Assembly: GCA_000752675.2 (NCBI GenBank) | Contig: LM994627.1 | Span: forward strand, 63,766-127,765 | Source: a bacterium OL-1 | GTDB taxonomy: Bacteria > Actinomycetota > Coriobacteriia > Coriobacteriales > Atopobiaceae | Reading direction: 5' to 3' | Length of the DNA stretch: 64,000 bases | Part shown: piece by piece, positions 52,049 to 60,155 of the stretch | Numbering within the stretch: the first letter of the stretch is position 1 | How the letters are laid out: each line of letters opens with the position of its first letter | Made by a program: the position numbers and the translations under genes | Notes under the pieces: model-generated | The model's input: only the letters and a program-made list of their open reading frames with translations | Told to the model about the DNA's origin: nothing | Databases searched by the model: none

Positions 52049-52768
52049 CTACCTTGGGACAATTGGGTTCGCGTACCCCTCGATGCTAGCGTGCTCGGGA
52101 GCGACGTAGAACACCTCGGCCTCGAATGCCGTGTCATCCTGAGGCGTTGCGTCCTTCGCGTACCCATACATCCCGTCAATGAGCTTTCCCTCAGAGTCGC
52201 GCAGTGCAATCACTACCCAGATATCGGTCTTCTGGGTGAAGTCGTTGTGCACCGTGCCGGTGACCTTGGTATGTCTCCCGTCGTTTATCTCATTCAGGTT
52301 TGCTATCTCGAACTTCGGGTCTCCGTCAGTCTCCAAGTCCCACGCTGCAAACTCGTTGTCATTTAGCTGAGCAACCTCAACCTCGACGCTAGCCGGTACA
52401 TACCTGCCAAGCTGCTGGTTGAACGCCACCTTGTGCTGGGGGAGCAGAAGCTGAGCAGAGTCTTCGCTTGTCCCGAGAATCGCTCCGTTCTCGTCGTAGG
52501 CAGTGGCACGGACGCGCATGTATGTGGCGGCATACGACGTGTTCGGGTTCTCTACAATTGCCGTCCAATAACTGTATTCATTGTCATCGTCGGTCGAGAA
52601 ACAGTATTCAGTGACCCTCGGCTGCGCGGGCTTCTCCGATGGCGTCTGCTCCACCTCGGTTGCCTGCGGGCTGTCTGTGGTCTGCGTGACCGCGTTTCCA
52701 GTCCCACATCCCGCAAGCGACAGGCCGACCATTCCAGCAAGCCCGATGAACGTCCTTCTGTCTACCAT
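52049..52768 (-). CDS. Prophage-borne lipoprotein with FxLYD-like domain
   Basis: 239 residues. The signal has a twin-arginine pattern and lipobox (DRRTFIGLAG...LAGCGTG), then a Thr/Pro/Glu linker (about 27-50). A beta-rich domain follows, with segments YSYWTAIVENPNTSYAATYM and VTGTVHNDFTQKTDIWVVIA, like FxLYD domains of surface proteins. The start at 52768 follows AGGAGGAG. It lies between integrase and repressor, the usual place for genes expressed in the lysogen. It may therefore alter the host surface (for example superinfection exclusion), but the function is unknown. Confidence 0.75.
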   Translation of the reverse strand: MVDRRTFIGLAGMVGLSLAGCGTGNAVTQTTDSPQATEVEQTPSEKPAQPRVTEYCFSTDDDNEYSYWTAIVENPNTSYAATYMRVRATAYDENGAILGTSEDSAQLLLPQHKVAFNQQLGRYVPASVEVEVAQLNDNEFAAWDLETDGDPKFEIANLNEINDGRHTKVTGTVHNDFTQKTDIWVVIALRDSEGKLIDGMYGYAKDATPQDDTAFEAEVFYVAPEHASIEGYANPIVPR

Positions 52769-52782
52769 CTCTCCTCCTAGCC

Positions 52783-53424
52783 CTATTCGTACTCTCTGCT
52801 TGCCTGCCACCACACCACGGTTCCGTGATACTCGATGGTGTGGTCATTGCCAGTAATTACGATGTCCTCGTATCCATCACGTGCGGAGTCTGGTGAGAGG
52901 ACAACGGTAGTGGCTCCTCTGTACAGTCTGCGCATGACGTAATCGGCACCGTCTATCGACACGACCGCGATTGAGCCGTTCTGCGGGGCAACGTCAGGGT
53001 CTATGAGGATGAAGCAGCCAGCGGGGTAGACGTTGCTCATGCAGTCACCCTCGACTTCAAGGAAGTAGGCGTTCGGGTGGTGCTCGAATACCTCAGCAGG
53101 AAGAGACACGCGCTCTTCGAGAATGTCTGGTTCCTGCGCGTCTCCCGCGTGTACGCGCCCAAGCAGAGGAGCGTAGGCTGGTTTGGACGGTTCTGGGATT
53201 ATCGCGCCATCGGGAATCCCATCTACCATCTTGTCTGTGACTATCGCAGTCGTTGGCACGCCAAACGTGGCTGCGAGCTTCTGAACCATTCCCATACGTG
53301 GGTTCGACCAGCCGTTCTCCCACTGAGTTACCGTCGAGCGAGAGACCCCTATCTTGTCGGCAAGTTCCTCTTGCGTGAGGTGGTTCTGTTTGCGGAGTGA
53401 ACGTATGTTTGTTCCGACAGACAT
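52783..53424 (-). CDS. Prophage CI-like repressor (HTH + S24 peptidase-like domain)
   Basis: 213 residues. N-terminal XRE HTH (about 6-60, LTQEELADKIGVSRSTVTQWENG). The hinge holds an Ala93-Gly94 pair (GRVHAGDA), the usual self-cleavage site. The C-terminal LexA/UmuD-like fold has GDCMSNVYPAG, where the usual catalytic Ser is Cys128, and YVMRRLYR, where the usual Lys is Arg165. Divergent from the Cro-like gene across the operator region. ATG 53424 has GGAG 8 bases upstream; upstream GTG codons are less likely. Confidence 0.9.
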   Translation of the reverse strand: MSVGTNIRSLRKQNHLTQEELADKIGVSRSTVTQWENGWSNPRMGMVQKLAATFGVPTTAIVTDKMVDGIPDGAIIPEPSKPAYAPLLGRVHAGDAQEPDILEERVSLPAEVFEHHPNAYFLEVEGDCMSNVYPAGCFILIDPDVAPQNGSIAVVSIDGADYVMRRLYRGATTVVLSPDSARDGYEDIVITGNDHTIEYHGTVVWWQASREYE

Positions 53425-53433
53425 TCTCACCAC

Positions 53434-53540
53434 TCCAAACCGACGTTGGACAACTTTTTAGAACATTTTAGTGAATCGATATTGACTACGGAATGTTTGT
53501 TTAACTATCATCGCGTCAGCAACGGGGAGAGGAGGGGTGT
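53434..53540. promoter_or_regulatory. cI-cro operator/promoter region
   Basis: An AT-rich 107-base divergent gap. Rightward promoter TTGACT (53482-53487), 18 bases, TATCAT (53506-53511). Possible operator half-sites are AACATT (about 53463) and AATGTT (about 53492) in inverted order, plus GTTGGACAAC near 53445. AGAGGAGGGG is the cro ribosome site. Confidence 0.6.
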
Positions 53541-53738
53541 ATGCAGACTCTCAAGGAAGTCAGGAAGCAGCGCGGTGTTCTCCAAAAGGCAGTTGCCGAG
53601 TATCTGGGCATCTCAAGGCAGACGTACAGCAAGTATGAGAACAACCAGGAGCGCATGACCATCGGTCAGGCGAAGGCTGTCTGCGAGTTCCTGCATTGCG
53701 ACATCGATGATGTTTTTTTGCCTGTTGAGGGCAACTAA
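53541..53738 (+). CDS. Cro-like XRE regulator
   Basis: 65 residues, one XRE helix-turn-helix (VRKQRGVLQKAVAEYLGISRQTYSKYENNQ) and nothing else. ATG 53541 is preceded by AGAGGAGGGG. First gene of the rightward early operon, opposite the repressor. A small palindrome (ACAAACC/GGTTTGT) follows its stop. Confidence 0.88.
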   Translation: MQTLKEVRKQRGVLQKAVAEYLGISRQTYSKYENNQERMTIGQAKAVCEFLHCDIDDVFLPVEGN

Positions 53739-54169
53739 ACAAACCTATTGAGGTTTGTCTGGTTTCCGCTTACCTGGCTGCATCACAGCACCACCCGCAC
53801 CCTGAAAACCAAAAGCACCGCACGGAGACGTGCCCTAGCAGCGAGCCTAGTAAGCGCGATGACCTGCGAACACGGGTTGTGGATGCGTCCACGGGCGTCC
53901 GAGGAGCGGTGCGGAGTCGGCAACGGGCCAAGAAGTCCCGACCGGCGAAAGCAAGACAGAAAGGCCGTGCCACCCGCGCGTGCGACGCGGATTCGCCCTG
54001 TGGGCCTACTCCGTCCCACCGATGGGCGTCTCAAGGACGGCATGAGGCGCTGCCCAAAATTCTCAGCGCCGCCGCCCTGGCCCGCGCCGCATGCGCGGAT
54101 GGCACGGAAAGAGAAAGCCCGCCGCCTGGGTGCACAGGGGCGGGCGCGACATGAAGTAAGGAGGCTTCT
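53739..54169. other. 431-base stretch without a recognisable gene, between cro and the antirepressor
   Basis: It starts with ACAAACC-tattga-GGTTTGT right after cro. The rest is GC-rich with many short inverted repeats, for example CCGCGC/GCGCGG near 54087-54103. Open frames exist on both strands (such as 53879-54154 plus and 53783-54043 minus), but none has a ribosome site or protein-like composition. It could be a phage non-coding RNA, a leader or a replication origin; nothing decides between these. Confidence 0.5.
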
Positions 54170-54943
54170 ATGTCAGATGAGATTCTACCGCAAGTTTTCA
54201 ACAATCCCGAGTTCGGACAGCTGCGAGTTGTTGCCGACGAGAACGGGGAACCGTGGTTTGTTATCGCCGACCTTTGCAAGGCACTCGACCTAAGCAACCC
54301 GACGATGGTTGCAAGCAGGCTTAACGAAGATGACCTAAGCACTACTGAGGTCATCGATTCGCTTGGGCGTAAGCAAAGGGTCAACACGACCAACGAGGGT
54401 GGCATGTACGAGGTTGTGTTTATGTCCCGTAAGTCAGAGGCAATGGCGTACAAGCGTTGGGTGACCCACGAGGTGCTCCCGTCAATCCGGCGCGACGGAG
54501 GCTACATGGTCGCGCGCGTTGACGAGACGCCGGACGAGACCATGGCCCGCGCCGTGCTCATCGCCCAGAGGACCATCGACCGCCAGATGGACCGCATCGC
54601 CGAGCTTGAGCCGAAGGCACTGTTCGCAGACGCGGTGGCCGCGAGCGACGGCACATGCCTCGTCGGCGAGCTTGCCAAGATGCTGCGGCAGAACGGCGTC
54701 GAGGTGGGCCAGAACCGCATGTTCGAGGTCCTGCGCAACGACGGGTTCCTCGGAAAGACCGGCAGCAACTACAACGTCCCGACGCAGAGGGCCATGGAGA
54801 TGGGCCTCTTCCGCATCAAGGAGACGGCGGTGACCCACAGCGACGGCCACGTGACCATCAACCGCACGCCCAAGGTAACCGGCAAGGGCCAGCGGTACTT
54901 CATCAACCGCTACTGCAACGGGAGGGGGACCGATGCTCGGTAG
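54170..54943 (+). CDS. Phage antirepressor (BRO-N plus KilAC domains)
   Basis: 257 residues. The N-terminal BRO domain (about 8-110) has the segments GEPWFVIADLCKALDL, TNEGGMYEVVFMSRKSEA and RWVTHEVLPSIRRDGGYMV. A KilAC-type C-terminal DNA-binding domain spans about 145-245 (LVGELAKMLRQNGVEVGQNRMFEVLRNDGFL). Such proteins bind and inactivate phage repressors. ATG 54170 follows AAGGAGG. It may be the route of induction here, given the altered catalytic residues of the CI-like protein. Confidence 0.92.
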   Translation: MSDEILPQVFNNPEFGQLRVVADENGEPWFVIADLCKALDLSNPTMVASRLNEDDLSTTEVIDSLGRKQRVNTTNEGGMYEVVFMSRKSEAMAYKRWVTHEVLPSIRRDGGYMVARVDETPDETMARAVLIAQRTIDRQMDRIAELEPKALFADAVAASDGTCLVGELAKMLRQNGVEVGQNRMFEVLRNDGFLGKTGSNYNVPTQRAMEMGLFRIKETAVTHSDGHVTINRTPKVTGKGQRYFINRYCNGRGTDAR

Positions 54944-55097
54944 GGCAGTCGACTGGGCATGCGAGCGCGGGTGGCTCGCTTACGGCCCATACAACCAGCT
55001 CTTCATCACCGACCGCGCGTGGCCGCTCTGCGTGGCAGTCATGGCCGCGCTCGTGCTGCTCGCTGCCTGGGTCGAGCACGGTACCGTAATCGTCTAG
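54933..55097 (+). CDS. Small prophage membrane protein
   Basis: 54 residues, too small for most gene callers. ATG 54933 has GGAGGGGG 3-10 bases upstream and overlaps the antirepressor stop. A hydrophobic helix runs from about 30 to 47 (WPLCVAVMAALVLLAAWV); the N-terminal part is amphipathic. Function unknown. Confidence 0.65.
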   Translation: MLGRAVDWACERGWLAYGPYNQLFITDRAWPLCVAVMAALVLLAAWVEHGTVIV

Positions 55098-55111
55098 GTT
55101 GTGGAGGTTAC

Positions 55112-55510
55112 GTGAAGGACAGAAACGGAGGGGGGAGGCTTTCCCCCTCGGCAGCTCAGACGGCATACCCGAACGAGAACAAGCCGTGGTCAAACTCGGA
55201 GAGGCGCACGCTCTCCCGCAATCGCAACGAGGGCGCGGACGCCATAGCCGAGATTCTCGGGCGCTCCCCGAAGGCGGTGCAGCGCATGGCAGAGAAGATG
55301 CACGTCTCGCTCAGGGTCTCGCCTGGTGACGTGTGCCCGGTGTGCGGGGTCCACGAGATTAGGCCGCACACCGCAGCCGCGCGTCACGGCATGTGCCCCA
55401 CCTGCTGGACGAGGAAGCTCACGAGCCTCCGCGAGGAGGAGGCCAGCATCCGGCAGGCGGAGCGCGAGTACCAGGCGGCTAAGAAGCGTGCGCAGAGGAG
55501 CGGCAGATGA
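55112..55510 (+). CDS. Prophage HTH/zinc-ribbon protein
   Basis: 132 residues. An N-terminal HTH-like helix pair (ADAIAEILGRSPKAVQRMAEK) precedes a two-part zinc ribbon (CPVCG near 73 and CPTCW near 96). The C-terminal helix is rich in Glu/Arg/Lys. GTG 55112 is chosen because TGGAGG lies 6 bases upstream. It overlaps the HNH gene by 4 bases. Function unknown. Confidence 0.72.
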   Translation: MKDRNGGGRLSPSAAQTAYPNENKPWSNSERRTLSRNRNEGADAIAEILGRSPKAVQRMAEKMHVSLRVSPGDVCPVCGVHEIRPHTAAARHGMCPTCWTRKLTSLREEEASIRQAEREYQAAKKRAQRSGR

Positions 55511-55896
55511 GGACCAGGATGTGCCCGCACTGCGGGAAGCCGGTGCCCATCGGCCAGCCCTGCCCGCGCTGTGGCGGTGCGAGCAGAAAGCACGGCACGC
55601 GAAGCCGCGAGCAGGAGGGCAGGAGGGCCGACGAGAACCCCTGGCGTGCGGAGTATTCCAGCGCCGAGTACAGGCGCGCCCGCCAGGAGGTAATCGAGCG
55701 GCAGCAGGGGCGCTGCGCGGCCTGCGGACGCCTGGTGGCCGTGCGCATGGGAAGGCAGTGGCACACGCGGGGAGGCGGGGTGCACCACGTGAGGGCGCTC
55801 TCCGAGGGCGGGACCAACTCCCCGGAGAACCTGGTGCTGCTCTGCACCAGGTGCCACAACCGCATCGACGCCGAGAGGAGGAGGAATGGCAGCTGA
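55507..55896 (+). CDS. HNH endonuclease
   Basis: 129 residues. An N-terminal zinc ribbon (CPHCGKPVPIGQPCPRCG) precedes the HNH core CAACGRL, GGVHHVRALSEGGTNSPENLVLLCTRCHNRID, with paired cysteines for structural zinc and the catalytic His pair. It sits in the early operon rather than beside terminase genes, so a role in DNA packaging is less certain. It overlaps both neighbours. Confidence 0.88.
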   Translation: MRTRMCPHCGKPVPIGQPCPRCGGASRKHGTRSREQEGRRADENPWRAEYSSAEYRRARQEVIERQQGRCAACGRLVAVRMGRQWHTRGGGVHHVRALSEGGTNSPENLVLLCTRCHNRIDAERRRNGS

Positions 55897-56197
55897 CCCG
55901 ATTGACGCGTACCTGAGTCAGGTCGACGAGCTTGGCAGGGAGCTTCGCAGGCGTCTGAGCGAGGCTCCCCTTCCATGTGGCAGCAGGTCGCTGAGCTTCG
56001 CCGTGGAGGCCGGGTTGCCTCCCGCGAGGGCGTACACGGTTGCAGAGACCGCGCGCTACTCGGGCATCGACGAGAGGACGCTGCGCAACGAGCACGAGGC
56101 CGGGAGGCTGCGCTTCGTGATGCCGAACGGCGCGACCAAGGGATACCGCATCGCGGTGAGCGAGATGGACAGGTGGATGGAGGAGAGCCAGAGATGA
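55886..56197 (+). CDS. Excisionase-like HTH protein
   Basis: 103 residues. The C-terminal half is a MerR/excisionase-type winged HTH (YTVAETARYSGIDERTLRNE, then RFVMPNGATKGYRIAVSEMDRWMEE). The N-terminal half is a charged helix. It could be the excisionase or a regulator. It overlaps HNH and the helicase-methyltransferase gene. Confidence 0.75.
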   Translation: MAADPIDAYLSQVDELGRELRRRLSEAPLPCGSRSLSFAVEAGLPPARAYTVAETARYSGIDERTLRNEHEAGRLRFVMPNGATKGYRIAVSEMDRWMEESQR

Positions 56198-58419
56198 GCG
56201 AGACATACGACGAATTCCTCCGAAAGAAGGAGTTCGTCCCAAAAGACGCTGGATTCGAGCCGGTTGACATGAACGACCGGCTCTATCCGTTCCAGCGTGA
56301 CATAGTGACGTGGGCTTGCAGGCGTGGCAAGGCGGCGGTTTTTGCGGACTGCGGCATGGGGAAGACGCCAATGCAGCTTGCGTGGGCGGAGCAGGTGGCA
56401 AACAAGACAAACGGTGTGGTGCTAGTCCTCGCGCCGCTGGCGGTCTCCGCGCAGACCGTGCGCGAGGGGCGCAAGTTCGGCATCAACGTGACGCGCGTGC
56501 GCGACGGCTCCGAGTGCAAGCCCGGGATCAACATCACCAACTACGAGATGCTTGACCACTTCCAGGACGTGGCAATCGACGGGGTGGTGCTCGACGAGTC
56601 ATCCATCCTCAAGAGCTTCACCGGCAAGACGAGGAACCAGATTATCGACCGGTTCAGGCACGTGCCATACAAGCTCGCATGTACCGCGACGCCAAGCCCG
56701 AACGACTACATGGAACTTGGCAACCACTCTGAATTCATCGGCATCATGTCGAGGTCAGAGATGCTGTCCACGTTCTTCATCCACGACGGGGGGGACACGT
56801 CGCACTGGCGGCTCAAGGGCCACGCAAAGGACAGGTTCTGGGACTGGGTGGCTTCGTGGGCGGTTATGGTCACGCGCCCGTCAGACCTCGGATACGAGGA
56901 TGGCGATTTCGACCTGCCAGAGCTGCACGTGAGTACGCATGTGGTCGACTCGGGGCTGGACAGTGGGGACAAGCTGTTCAATGTGAGCGCGTTAACTCTA
57001 TCCGAGCAGCAGAAGGCACGCCGCGACACCATCGAGGTAAAGGGAGACCGCATAGCCCAGATGGTCAACTCGGATGACTCGCAGTGGCTCATATGGTGCG
57101 GGCTCAATGCCGAGAGCGAATACCTCGCGAAGTCGATACCGGATGCGGTTGAGGTCAAGGGCAGCGACTCCACCGAGCACAAGGAGGACGCAATGATTGG
57201 CTTCTCCGAGGGAAGGTACCGCGTGCTGGTCACCAAGCCCTCGATAGCCGGATTCGGGATGAACTGGCAGAACTGCTGGCACATGGCGTTCTGCGGGATG
57301 GACCACTCCTACGAGCAGTTCAAGCAGGCGGTGGACCGCTGCTACCGGTACGGCCAGACGCACGAGGTGGAGGTGCACATAGTGGTCACCGAGAAGGAGA
57401 CATCCATCGTGGAGAACGTCACTTCAAAGCGCGCCGCGACTAGCGGGATGCAGCGCGAGATGGTGGGAAGGGCCAAGTCTACGGTAAGCGATTCGGCGAT
57501 GGCGTCGCGCGACGTGGCGGAGTACGTCGAGCGCGAGGACACCGGCGAGGGATGGAGGATGCTCGAGGGGGACTGCGTGACCAGGCTCCGGGAGATTGAG
57601 ACTGGCTCAGTCGGGTTCAGCGTGTTCTCTCCTCCGTTCGCATCGCTTTACACCTACAGCAACAGCGACCGCGACATGGGCAACAGCAAGGACGATGCGG
57701 AGTTCATGAAGCACTTCGGGTTCATGCTCAAGGAGCTATACCGGGTGATGATGCCAGGACGGCTCGTCTCGTTCCACTGCATGAACCTGCCAACGTCCAA
57801 GGAGCGCGACGGTTACATCGGGATACGCGACTTCCGTGGAGACCTCATACGGGCGTTCCAGCAAGTCGGGTTCATCTACCACAGCGAGGTGACCGTCTGG
57901 AAGGACCCGGTAACGGCGATGCAGCGCACCAAGGCGCTGGGGCTGCTCAACAAGCAGAAGAACAAGGACAGCGCCATGAGCAGACAGGGTATCCCCGACT
58001 ACCTCGTGACGATGCGCAAGCCCGGGGACAACCCCGTGCCGGTGAGCCACACAAACAAAGACTTCCCCGTATCCGTCTGGCAGAGGTACGCAAGCCCGGT
58101 CTGGATGGACATCAACCCATCCAGGACGCTCCAATACCGCAATGCACGCGACAACGAGGACGAGCGGCACATATGCCCGCTGCAGCTGGACGTGATAGAG
58201 CGCGCGGTGAAGCTGTGGAGCGCCCCTGGCGACCTCGTGCTTAGCCCGTTCTCCGGCATCGGCTCAGAGGGATACGTCGCGGTGAGGAATGGTCGAAGGT
58301 TTGTCGGCATCGAGCTTAAGCCGTCGTACTACCGCATAGCGTGCAAGAACCTGGGCGAGGCGGTGAGGGAGGCGTCGCAGCGCACGCTGTTCGACTTTGT
58401 TGACGCCGCCTCCGTATGA
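56194..58419 (+). CDS. SNF2/DEAD-type helicase fused to a beta-class DNA methyltransferase
   Basis: 741 residues. The N-terminal two-RecA-fold helicase (about 25-430) has Walker A CGMGKT (53-58), DESS in place of DEAH (134-137), CTATPSPNDY (motif III) and a C-terminal lobe ending QAVDRCYRYGQTHEVEVHIVV (motif VI). The C-terminal methyltransferase (about 455-735) has motif IV SPPF at 479-482 and, later, motif I SPFSGIGSEG at 684 onward. This order marks the beta class (N6-adenine or N4-cytosine). ATG 56194 overlaps the previous gene. No separate restriction nuclease is obvious; the HNH two genes back is the only candidate. Confidence 0.88.
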   Translation: MSETYDEFLRKKEFVPKDAGFEPVDMNDRLYPFQRDIVTWACRRGKAAVFADCGMGKTPMQLAWAEQVANKTNGVVLVLAPLAVSAQTVREGRKFGINVTRVRDGSECKPGINITNYEMLDHFQDVAIDGVVLDESSILKSFTGKTRNQIIDRFRHVPYKLACTATPSPNDYMELGNHSEFIGIMSRSEMLSTFFIHDGGDTSHWRLKGHAKDRFWDWVASWAVMVTRPSDLGYEDGDFDLPELHVSTHVVDSGLDSGDKLFNVSALTLSEQQKARRDTIEVKGDRIAQMVNSDDSQWLIWCGLNAESEYLAKSIPDAVEVKGSDSTEHKEDAMIGFSEGRYRVLVTKPSIAGFGMNWQNCWHMAFCGMDHSYEQFKQAVDRCYRYGQTHEVEVHIVVTEKETSIVENVTSKRAATSGMQREMVGRAKSTVSDSAMASRDVAEYVEREDTGEGWRMLEGDCVTRLREIETGSVGFSVFSPPFASLYTYSNSDRDMGNSKDDAEFMKHFGFMLKELYRVMMPGRLVSFHCMNLPTSKERDGYIGIRDFRGDLIRAFQQVGFIYHSEVTVWKDPVTAMQRTKALGLLNKQKNKDSAMSRQGIPDYLVTMRKPGDNPVPVSHTNKDFPVSVWQRYASPVWMDINPSRTLQYRNARDNEDERHICPLQLDVIERAVKLWSAPGDLVLSPFSGIGSEGYVAVRNGRRFVGIELKPSYYRIACKNLGEAVREASQRTLFDFVDAASV

Positions 58420-58679
58420 GGTCGTGGAACACGGACGCGGGAGGCGCGAACGAGATTGGCGAGTTCGGCAACGGCACGGCATCGCCCCGCCCAGCTGGCC
58501 CGGTCGAGCGCACCCTCGCGGAGTCGCACGGCCACCGCTGCGTCATAGGCAGGGACATGGATGCGTACGACATAGCGCCCGCACCGCACGGGCGCTGGTA
58601 CGTCGGCAAGGCACAGTCGGACGCCGACGCGCTGAGCAAGTGGAGGGGCTGGCTTCGCTCGCAGGGGGTGGTCGCGTGA
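58416..58679 (+). CDS. Hypothetical prophage protein
   Basis: 87 residues, no family recognised. ATG 58416 overlaps the previous stop (ATGA), and its stop overlaps the next GTG. The N-terminus is low-complexity and Gly/Ala-rich. The C-terminal part reads as a small domain (YDIAPAPHGRWYVGKAQSDADALSKWRGWL). Its strict overlap with both neighbours is the main evidence that it is translated. Confidence 0.6.
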   Translation: MRSWNTDAGGANEIGEFGNGTASPRPAGPVERTLAESHGHRCVIGRDMDAYDIAPAPHGRWYVGKAQSDADALSKWRGWLRSQGVVA

Positions 58680-59131
58680 ACAGGTCAAAAAGCAAAGGCA
58701 CACACTTCGAGACGGCGCTCGTACGTTGGCTGCGCGAGCGCCTCGGGGACGAGCGCATAGAGCGGCGCGCCCTGCACGGCAGCAGGGACATGGGAGACAT
58801 CTACGGCCTTGTCTGCCACGGCAACGCCGAGGGCATCGTCGAGGCAAAGGCGCACGCCACCGTCACGCCGTCACTCGTGTCCGAGTGGCAGCGCCAGACG
58901 GAGGACGAGCAGGCCAACGCAGGCGCTGACTTCGCGCTCCTCGCAATCAAGACCCCGAACGTGGGCCAGAAGTCTCTCGGGCGCACGCGCGTGAGGATGA
59001 CAACCGCCTCGCTCCTTGCGATATCCGGGGTCGCGTGGCTGCACGGGGCGCACGACTCGGCGCTCTCGCGCTGGGTTGAGACGGACCTTGAGACAGTCTG
59101 CTCGCTGATGGAGGGAGGAACCAATGACTGA
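58676..59131 (+). CDS. PD-(D/E)XK nuclease, Holliday-junction-resolvase-like
   Basis: 151 residues. FETALVRWLRERL, SRDMGDIYGLV (Asp) and GIVEAKAHA (Glu-x-Lys) give the PD-(D/E)XK active site; the aromatic/Gln helix WQRQTEDEQ follows. Phage proteins of this layout are usually resolvases or recombination nucleases. GTG 58676 overlaps the previous stop (GTGA). Next to YqaJ and RecT it fits a recombination module. Confidence 0.8.
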   Translation: MNRSKSKGTHFETALVRWLRERLGDERIERRALHGSRDMGDIYGLVCHGNAEGIVEAKAHATVTPSLVSEWQRQTEDEQANAGADFALLAIKTPNVGQKSLGRTRVRMTTASLLAISGVAWLHGAHDSALSRWVETDLETVCSLMEGGTND

Positions 59132-60155
59132 CGATTGCGTACCGCCAGCCTGGATGGTCGTGCGCGACTCGTACCGCAGCCTCAAGAGGTTCGGCATGGG
59201 CACGAGGTTCGGCACCGTAAGGTTCGTCGGCGATGCGGACGAGGTTGACGAGGCTTGGCGGGAGTACCGCGCTACAGGCCTGGGAGGCTCCGACATCGCG
59301 GCAATCATGGGCATCTCACCCTTCCGCACCGCCCTCGACGTGTGGCTTGAGAAGACCGGCAGGCAGGCCACGGAGGACATATCCAACGTCGAGGCCGTCT
59401 ACTGGGGCACCGTCAACGAGGCCGCAGTCGCGGACCGCTGGGCACGCGACCACCCGGACTGCAAGGTGCGCCGCCTCAACGCCACGCTCATCGGCAGGCC
59501 TGAGTGGAAGAGGGCCAACCTCGACCGAATGGTCATCGGGCCGGACGGCAGGCCGTCCGTGCTTGAGATTAAGACCGCGAGCGCCTTCAAGGCCGACGAG
59601 TGGGACGGCGGCGTTCCACCGTACTACCTGACGCAGGTCACGTGGTACCTCGCAATCACCGGCTGGGACATGGCGCACGTGGCCGTGCTCATCGGCGGCA
59701 ACGACTACCGCGAGTTCGACGTTCCCAGGGACGAAGAGGACATCAGGGCCGTCACCGACGCCGCCACGGACTTCTGGGAGAACTACGTGGTCAAGGACGT
59801 GATGCCCGAGGTCGTGGGTGCGGATGTCGACGCGCTGGCGAGCCTGCACCGAAGCCCCAGCGATGACTACGCGACGCCCGATGACCTCGCGCAGGCGGAC
59901 AGGCTCATCCGCCAGTACACGGACGCCTCATACGACGAGAAGGACGCATCAAGGCGCAAGCGCGACGTGCAGGCCAAGCTCTGCCAGCTCATCGGGGACG
60001 CCAAGGGCATCGAGACCGACGTGGCGCGTGTCACCTGGAACCGCTCGGAGCGCAAGAGGTTCGACTCAAAGCGCTTCCGCGAGGAGAACCCCGACCTCTA
60101 CGACGAGTACCAGACAACAAGCCAGTACAGCCAGCTCAAGGTGAAGGAGATTTAG
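59124..60155 (+). CDS. YqaJ/lambda-type recombination exonuclease
   Basis: 343 residues; a 5'-3' exonuclease that produces single-stranded ends for RecT. YqaJ-domain marks: GLGGSDIAAIMGISPFRT, WGTVNEAAVADRWA (Glu), RANLDRMVIG (Asp), VLEIKTASAF (Glu-x-Lys) and PPYYLTQVTWYLAITG (Gln). The C-terminal 100 residues are helical and charged. It overlaps the preceding nuclease gene and is followed directly by recT. Confidence 0.92.
   Translation: MTDDCVPPAWMVVRDSYRSLKRFGMGTRFGTVRFVGDADEVDEAWREYRATGLGGSDIAAIMGISPFRTALDVWLEKTGRQATEDISNVEAVYWGTVNEAAVADRWARDHPDCKVRRLNATLIGRPEWKRANLDRMVIGPDGRPSVLEIKTASAFKADEWDGGVPPYYLTQVTWYLAITGWDMAHVAVLIGGNDYREFDVPRDEEDIRAVTDAATDFWENYVVKDVMPEVVGADVDALASLHRSPSDDYATPDDLAQADRLIRQYTDASYDEKDASRRKRDVQAKLCQLIGDAKGIETDVARVTWNRSERKRFDSKRFREENPDLYDEYQTTSQYSQLKVKEI

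Noticed and set aside
53748..54293. 181-codon plus-strand open frame between cro and the antirepressor
   Set aside because: It overlaps the well-supported antirepressor start, lacks a ribosome site and is rich in Arg/Pro/Ala as expected by chance.
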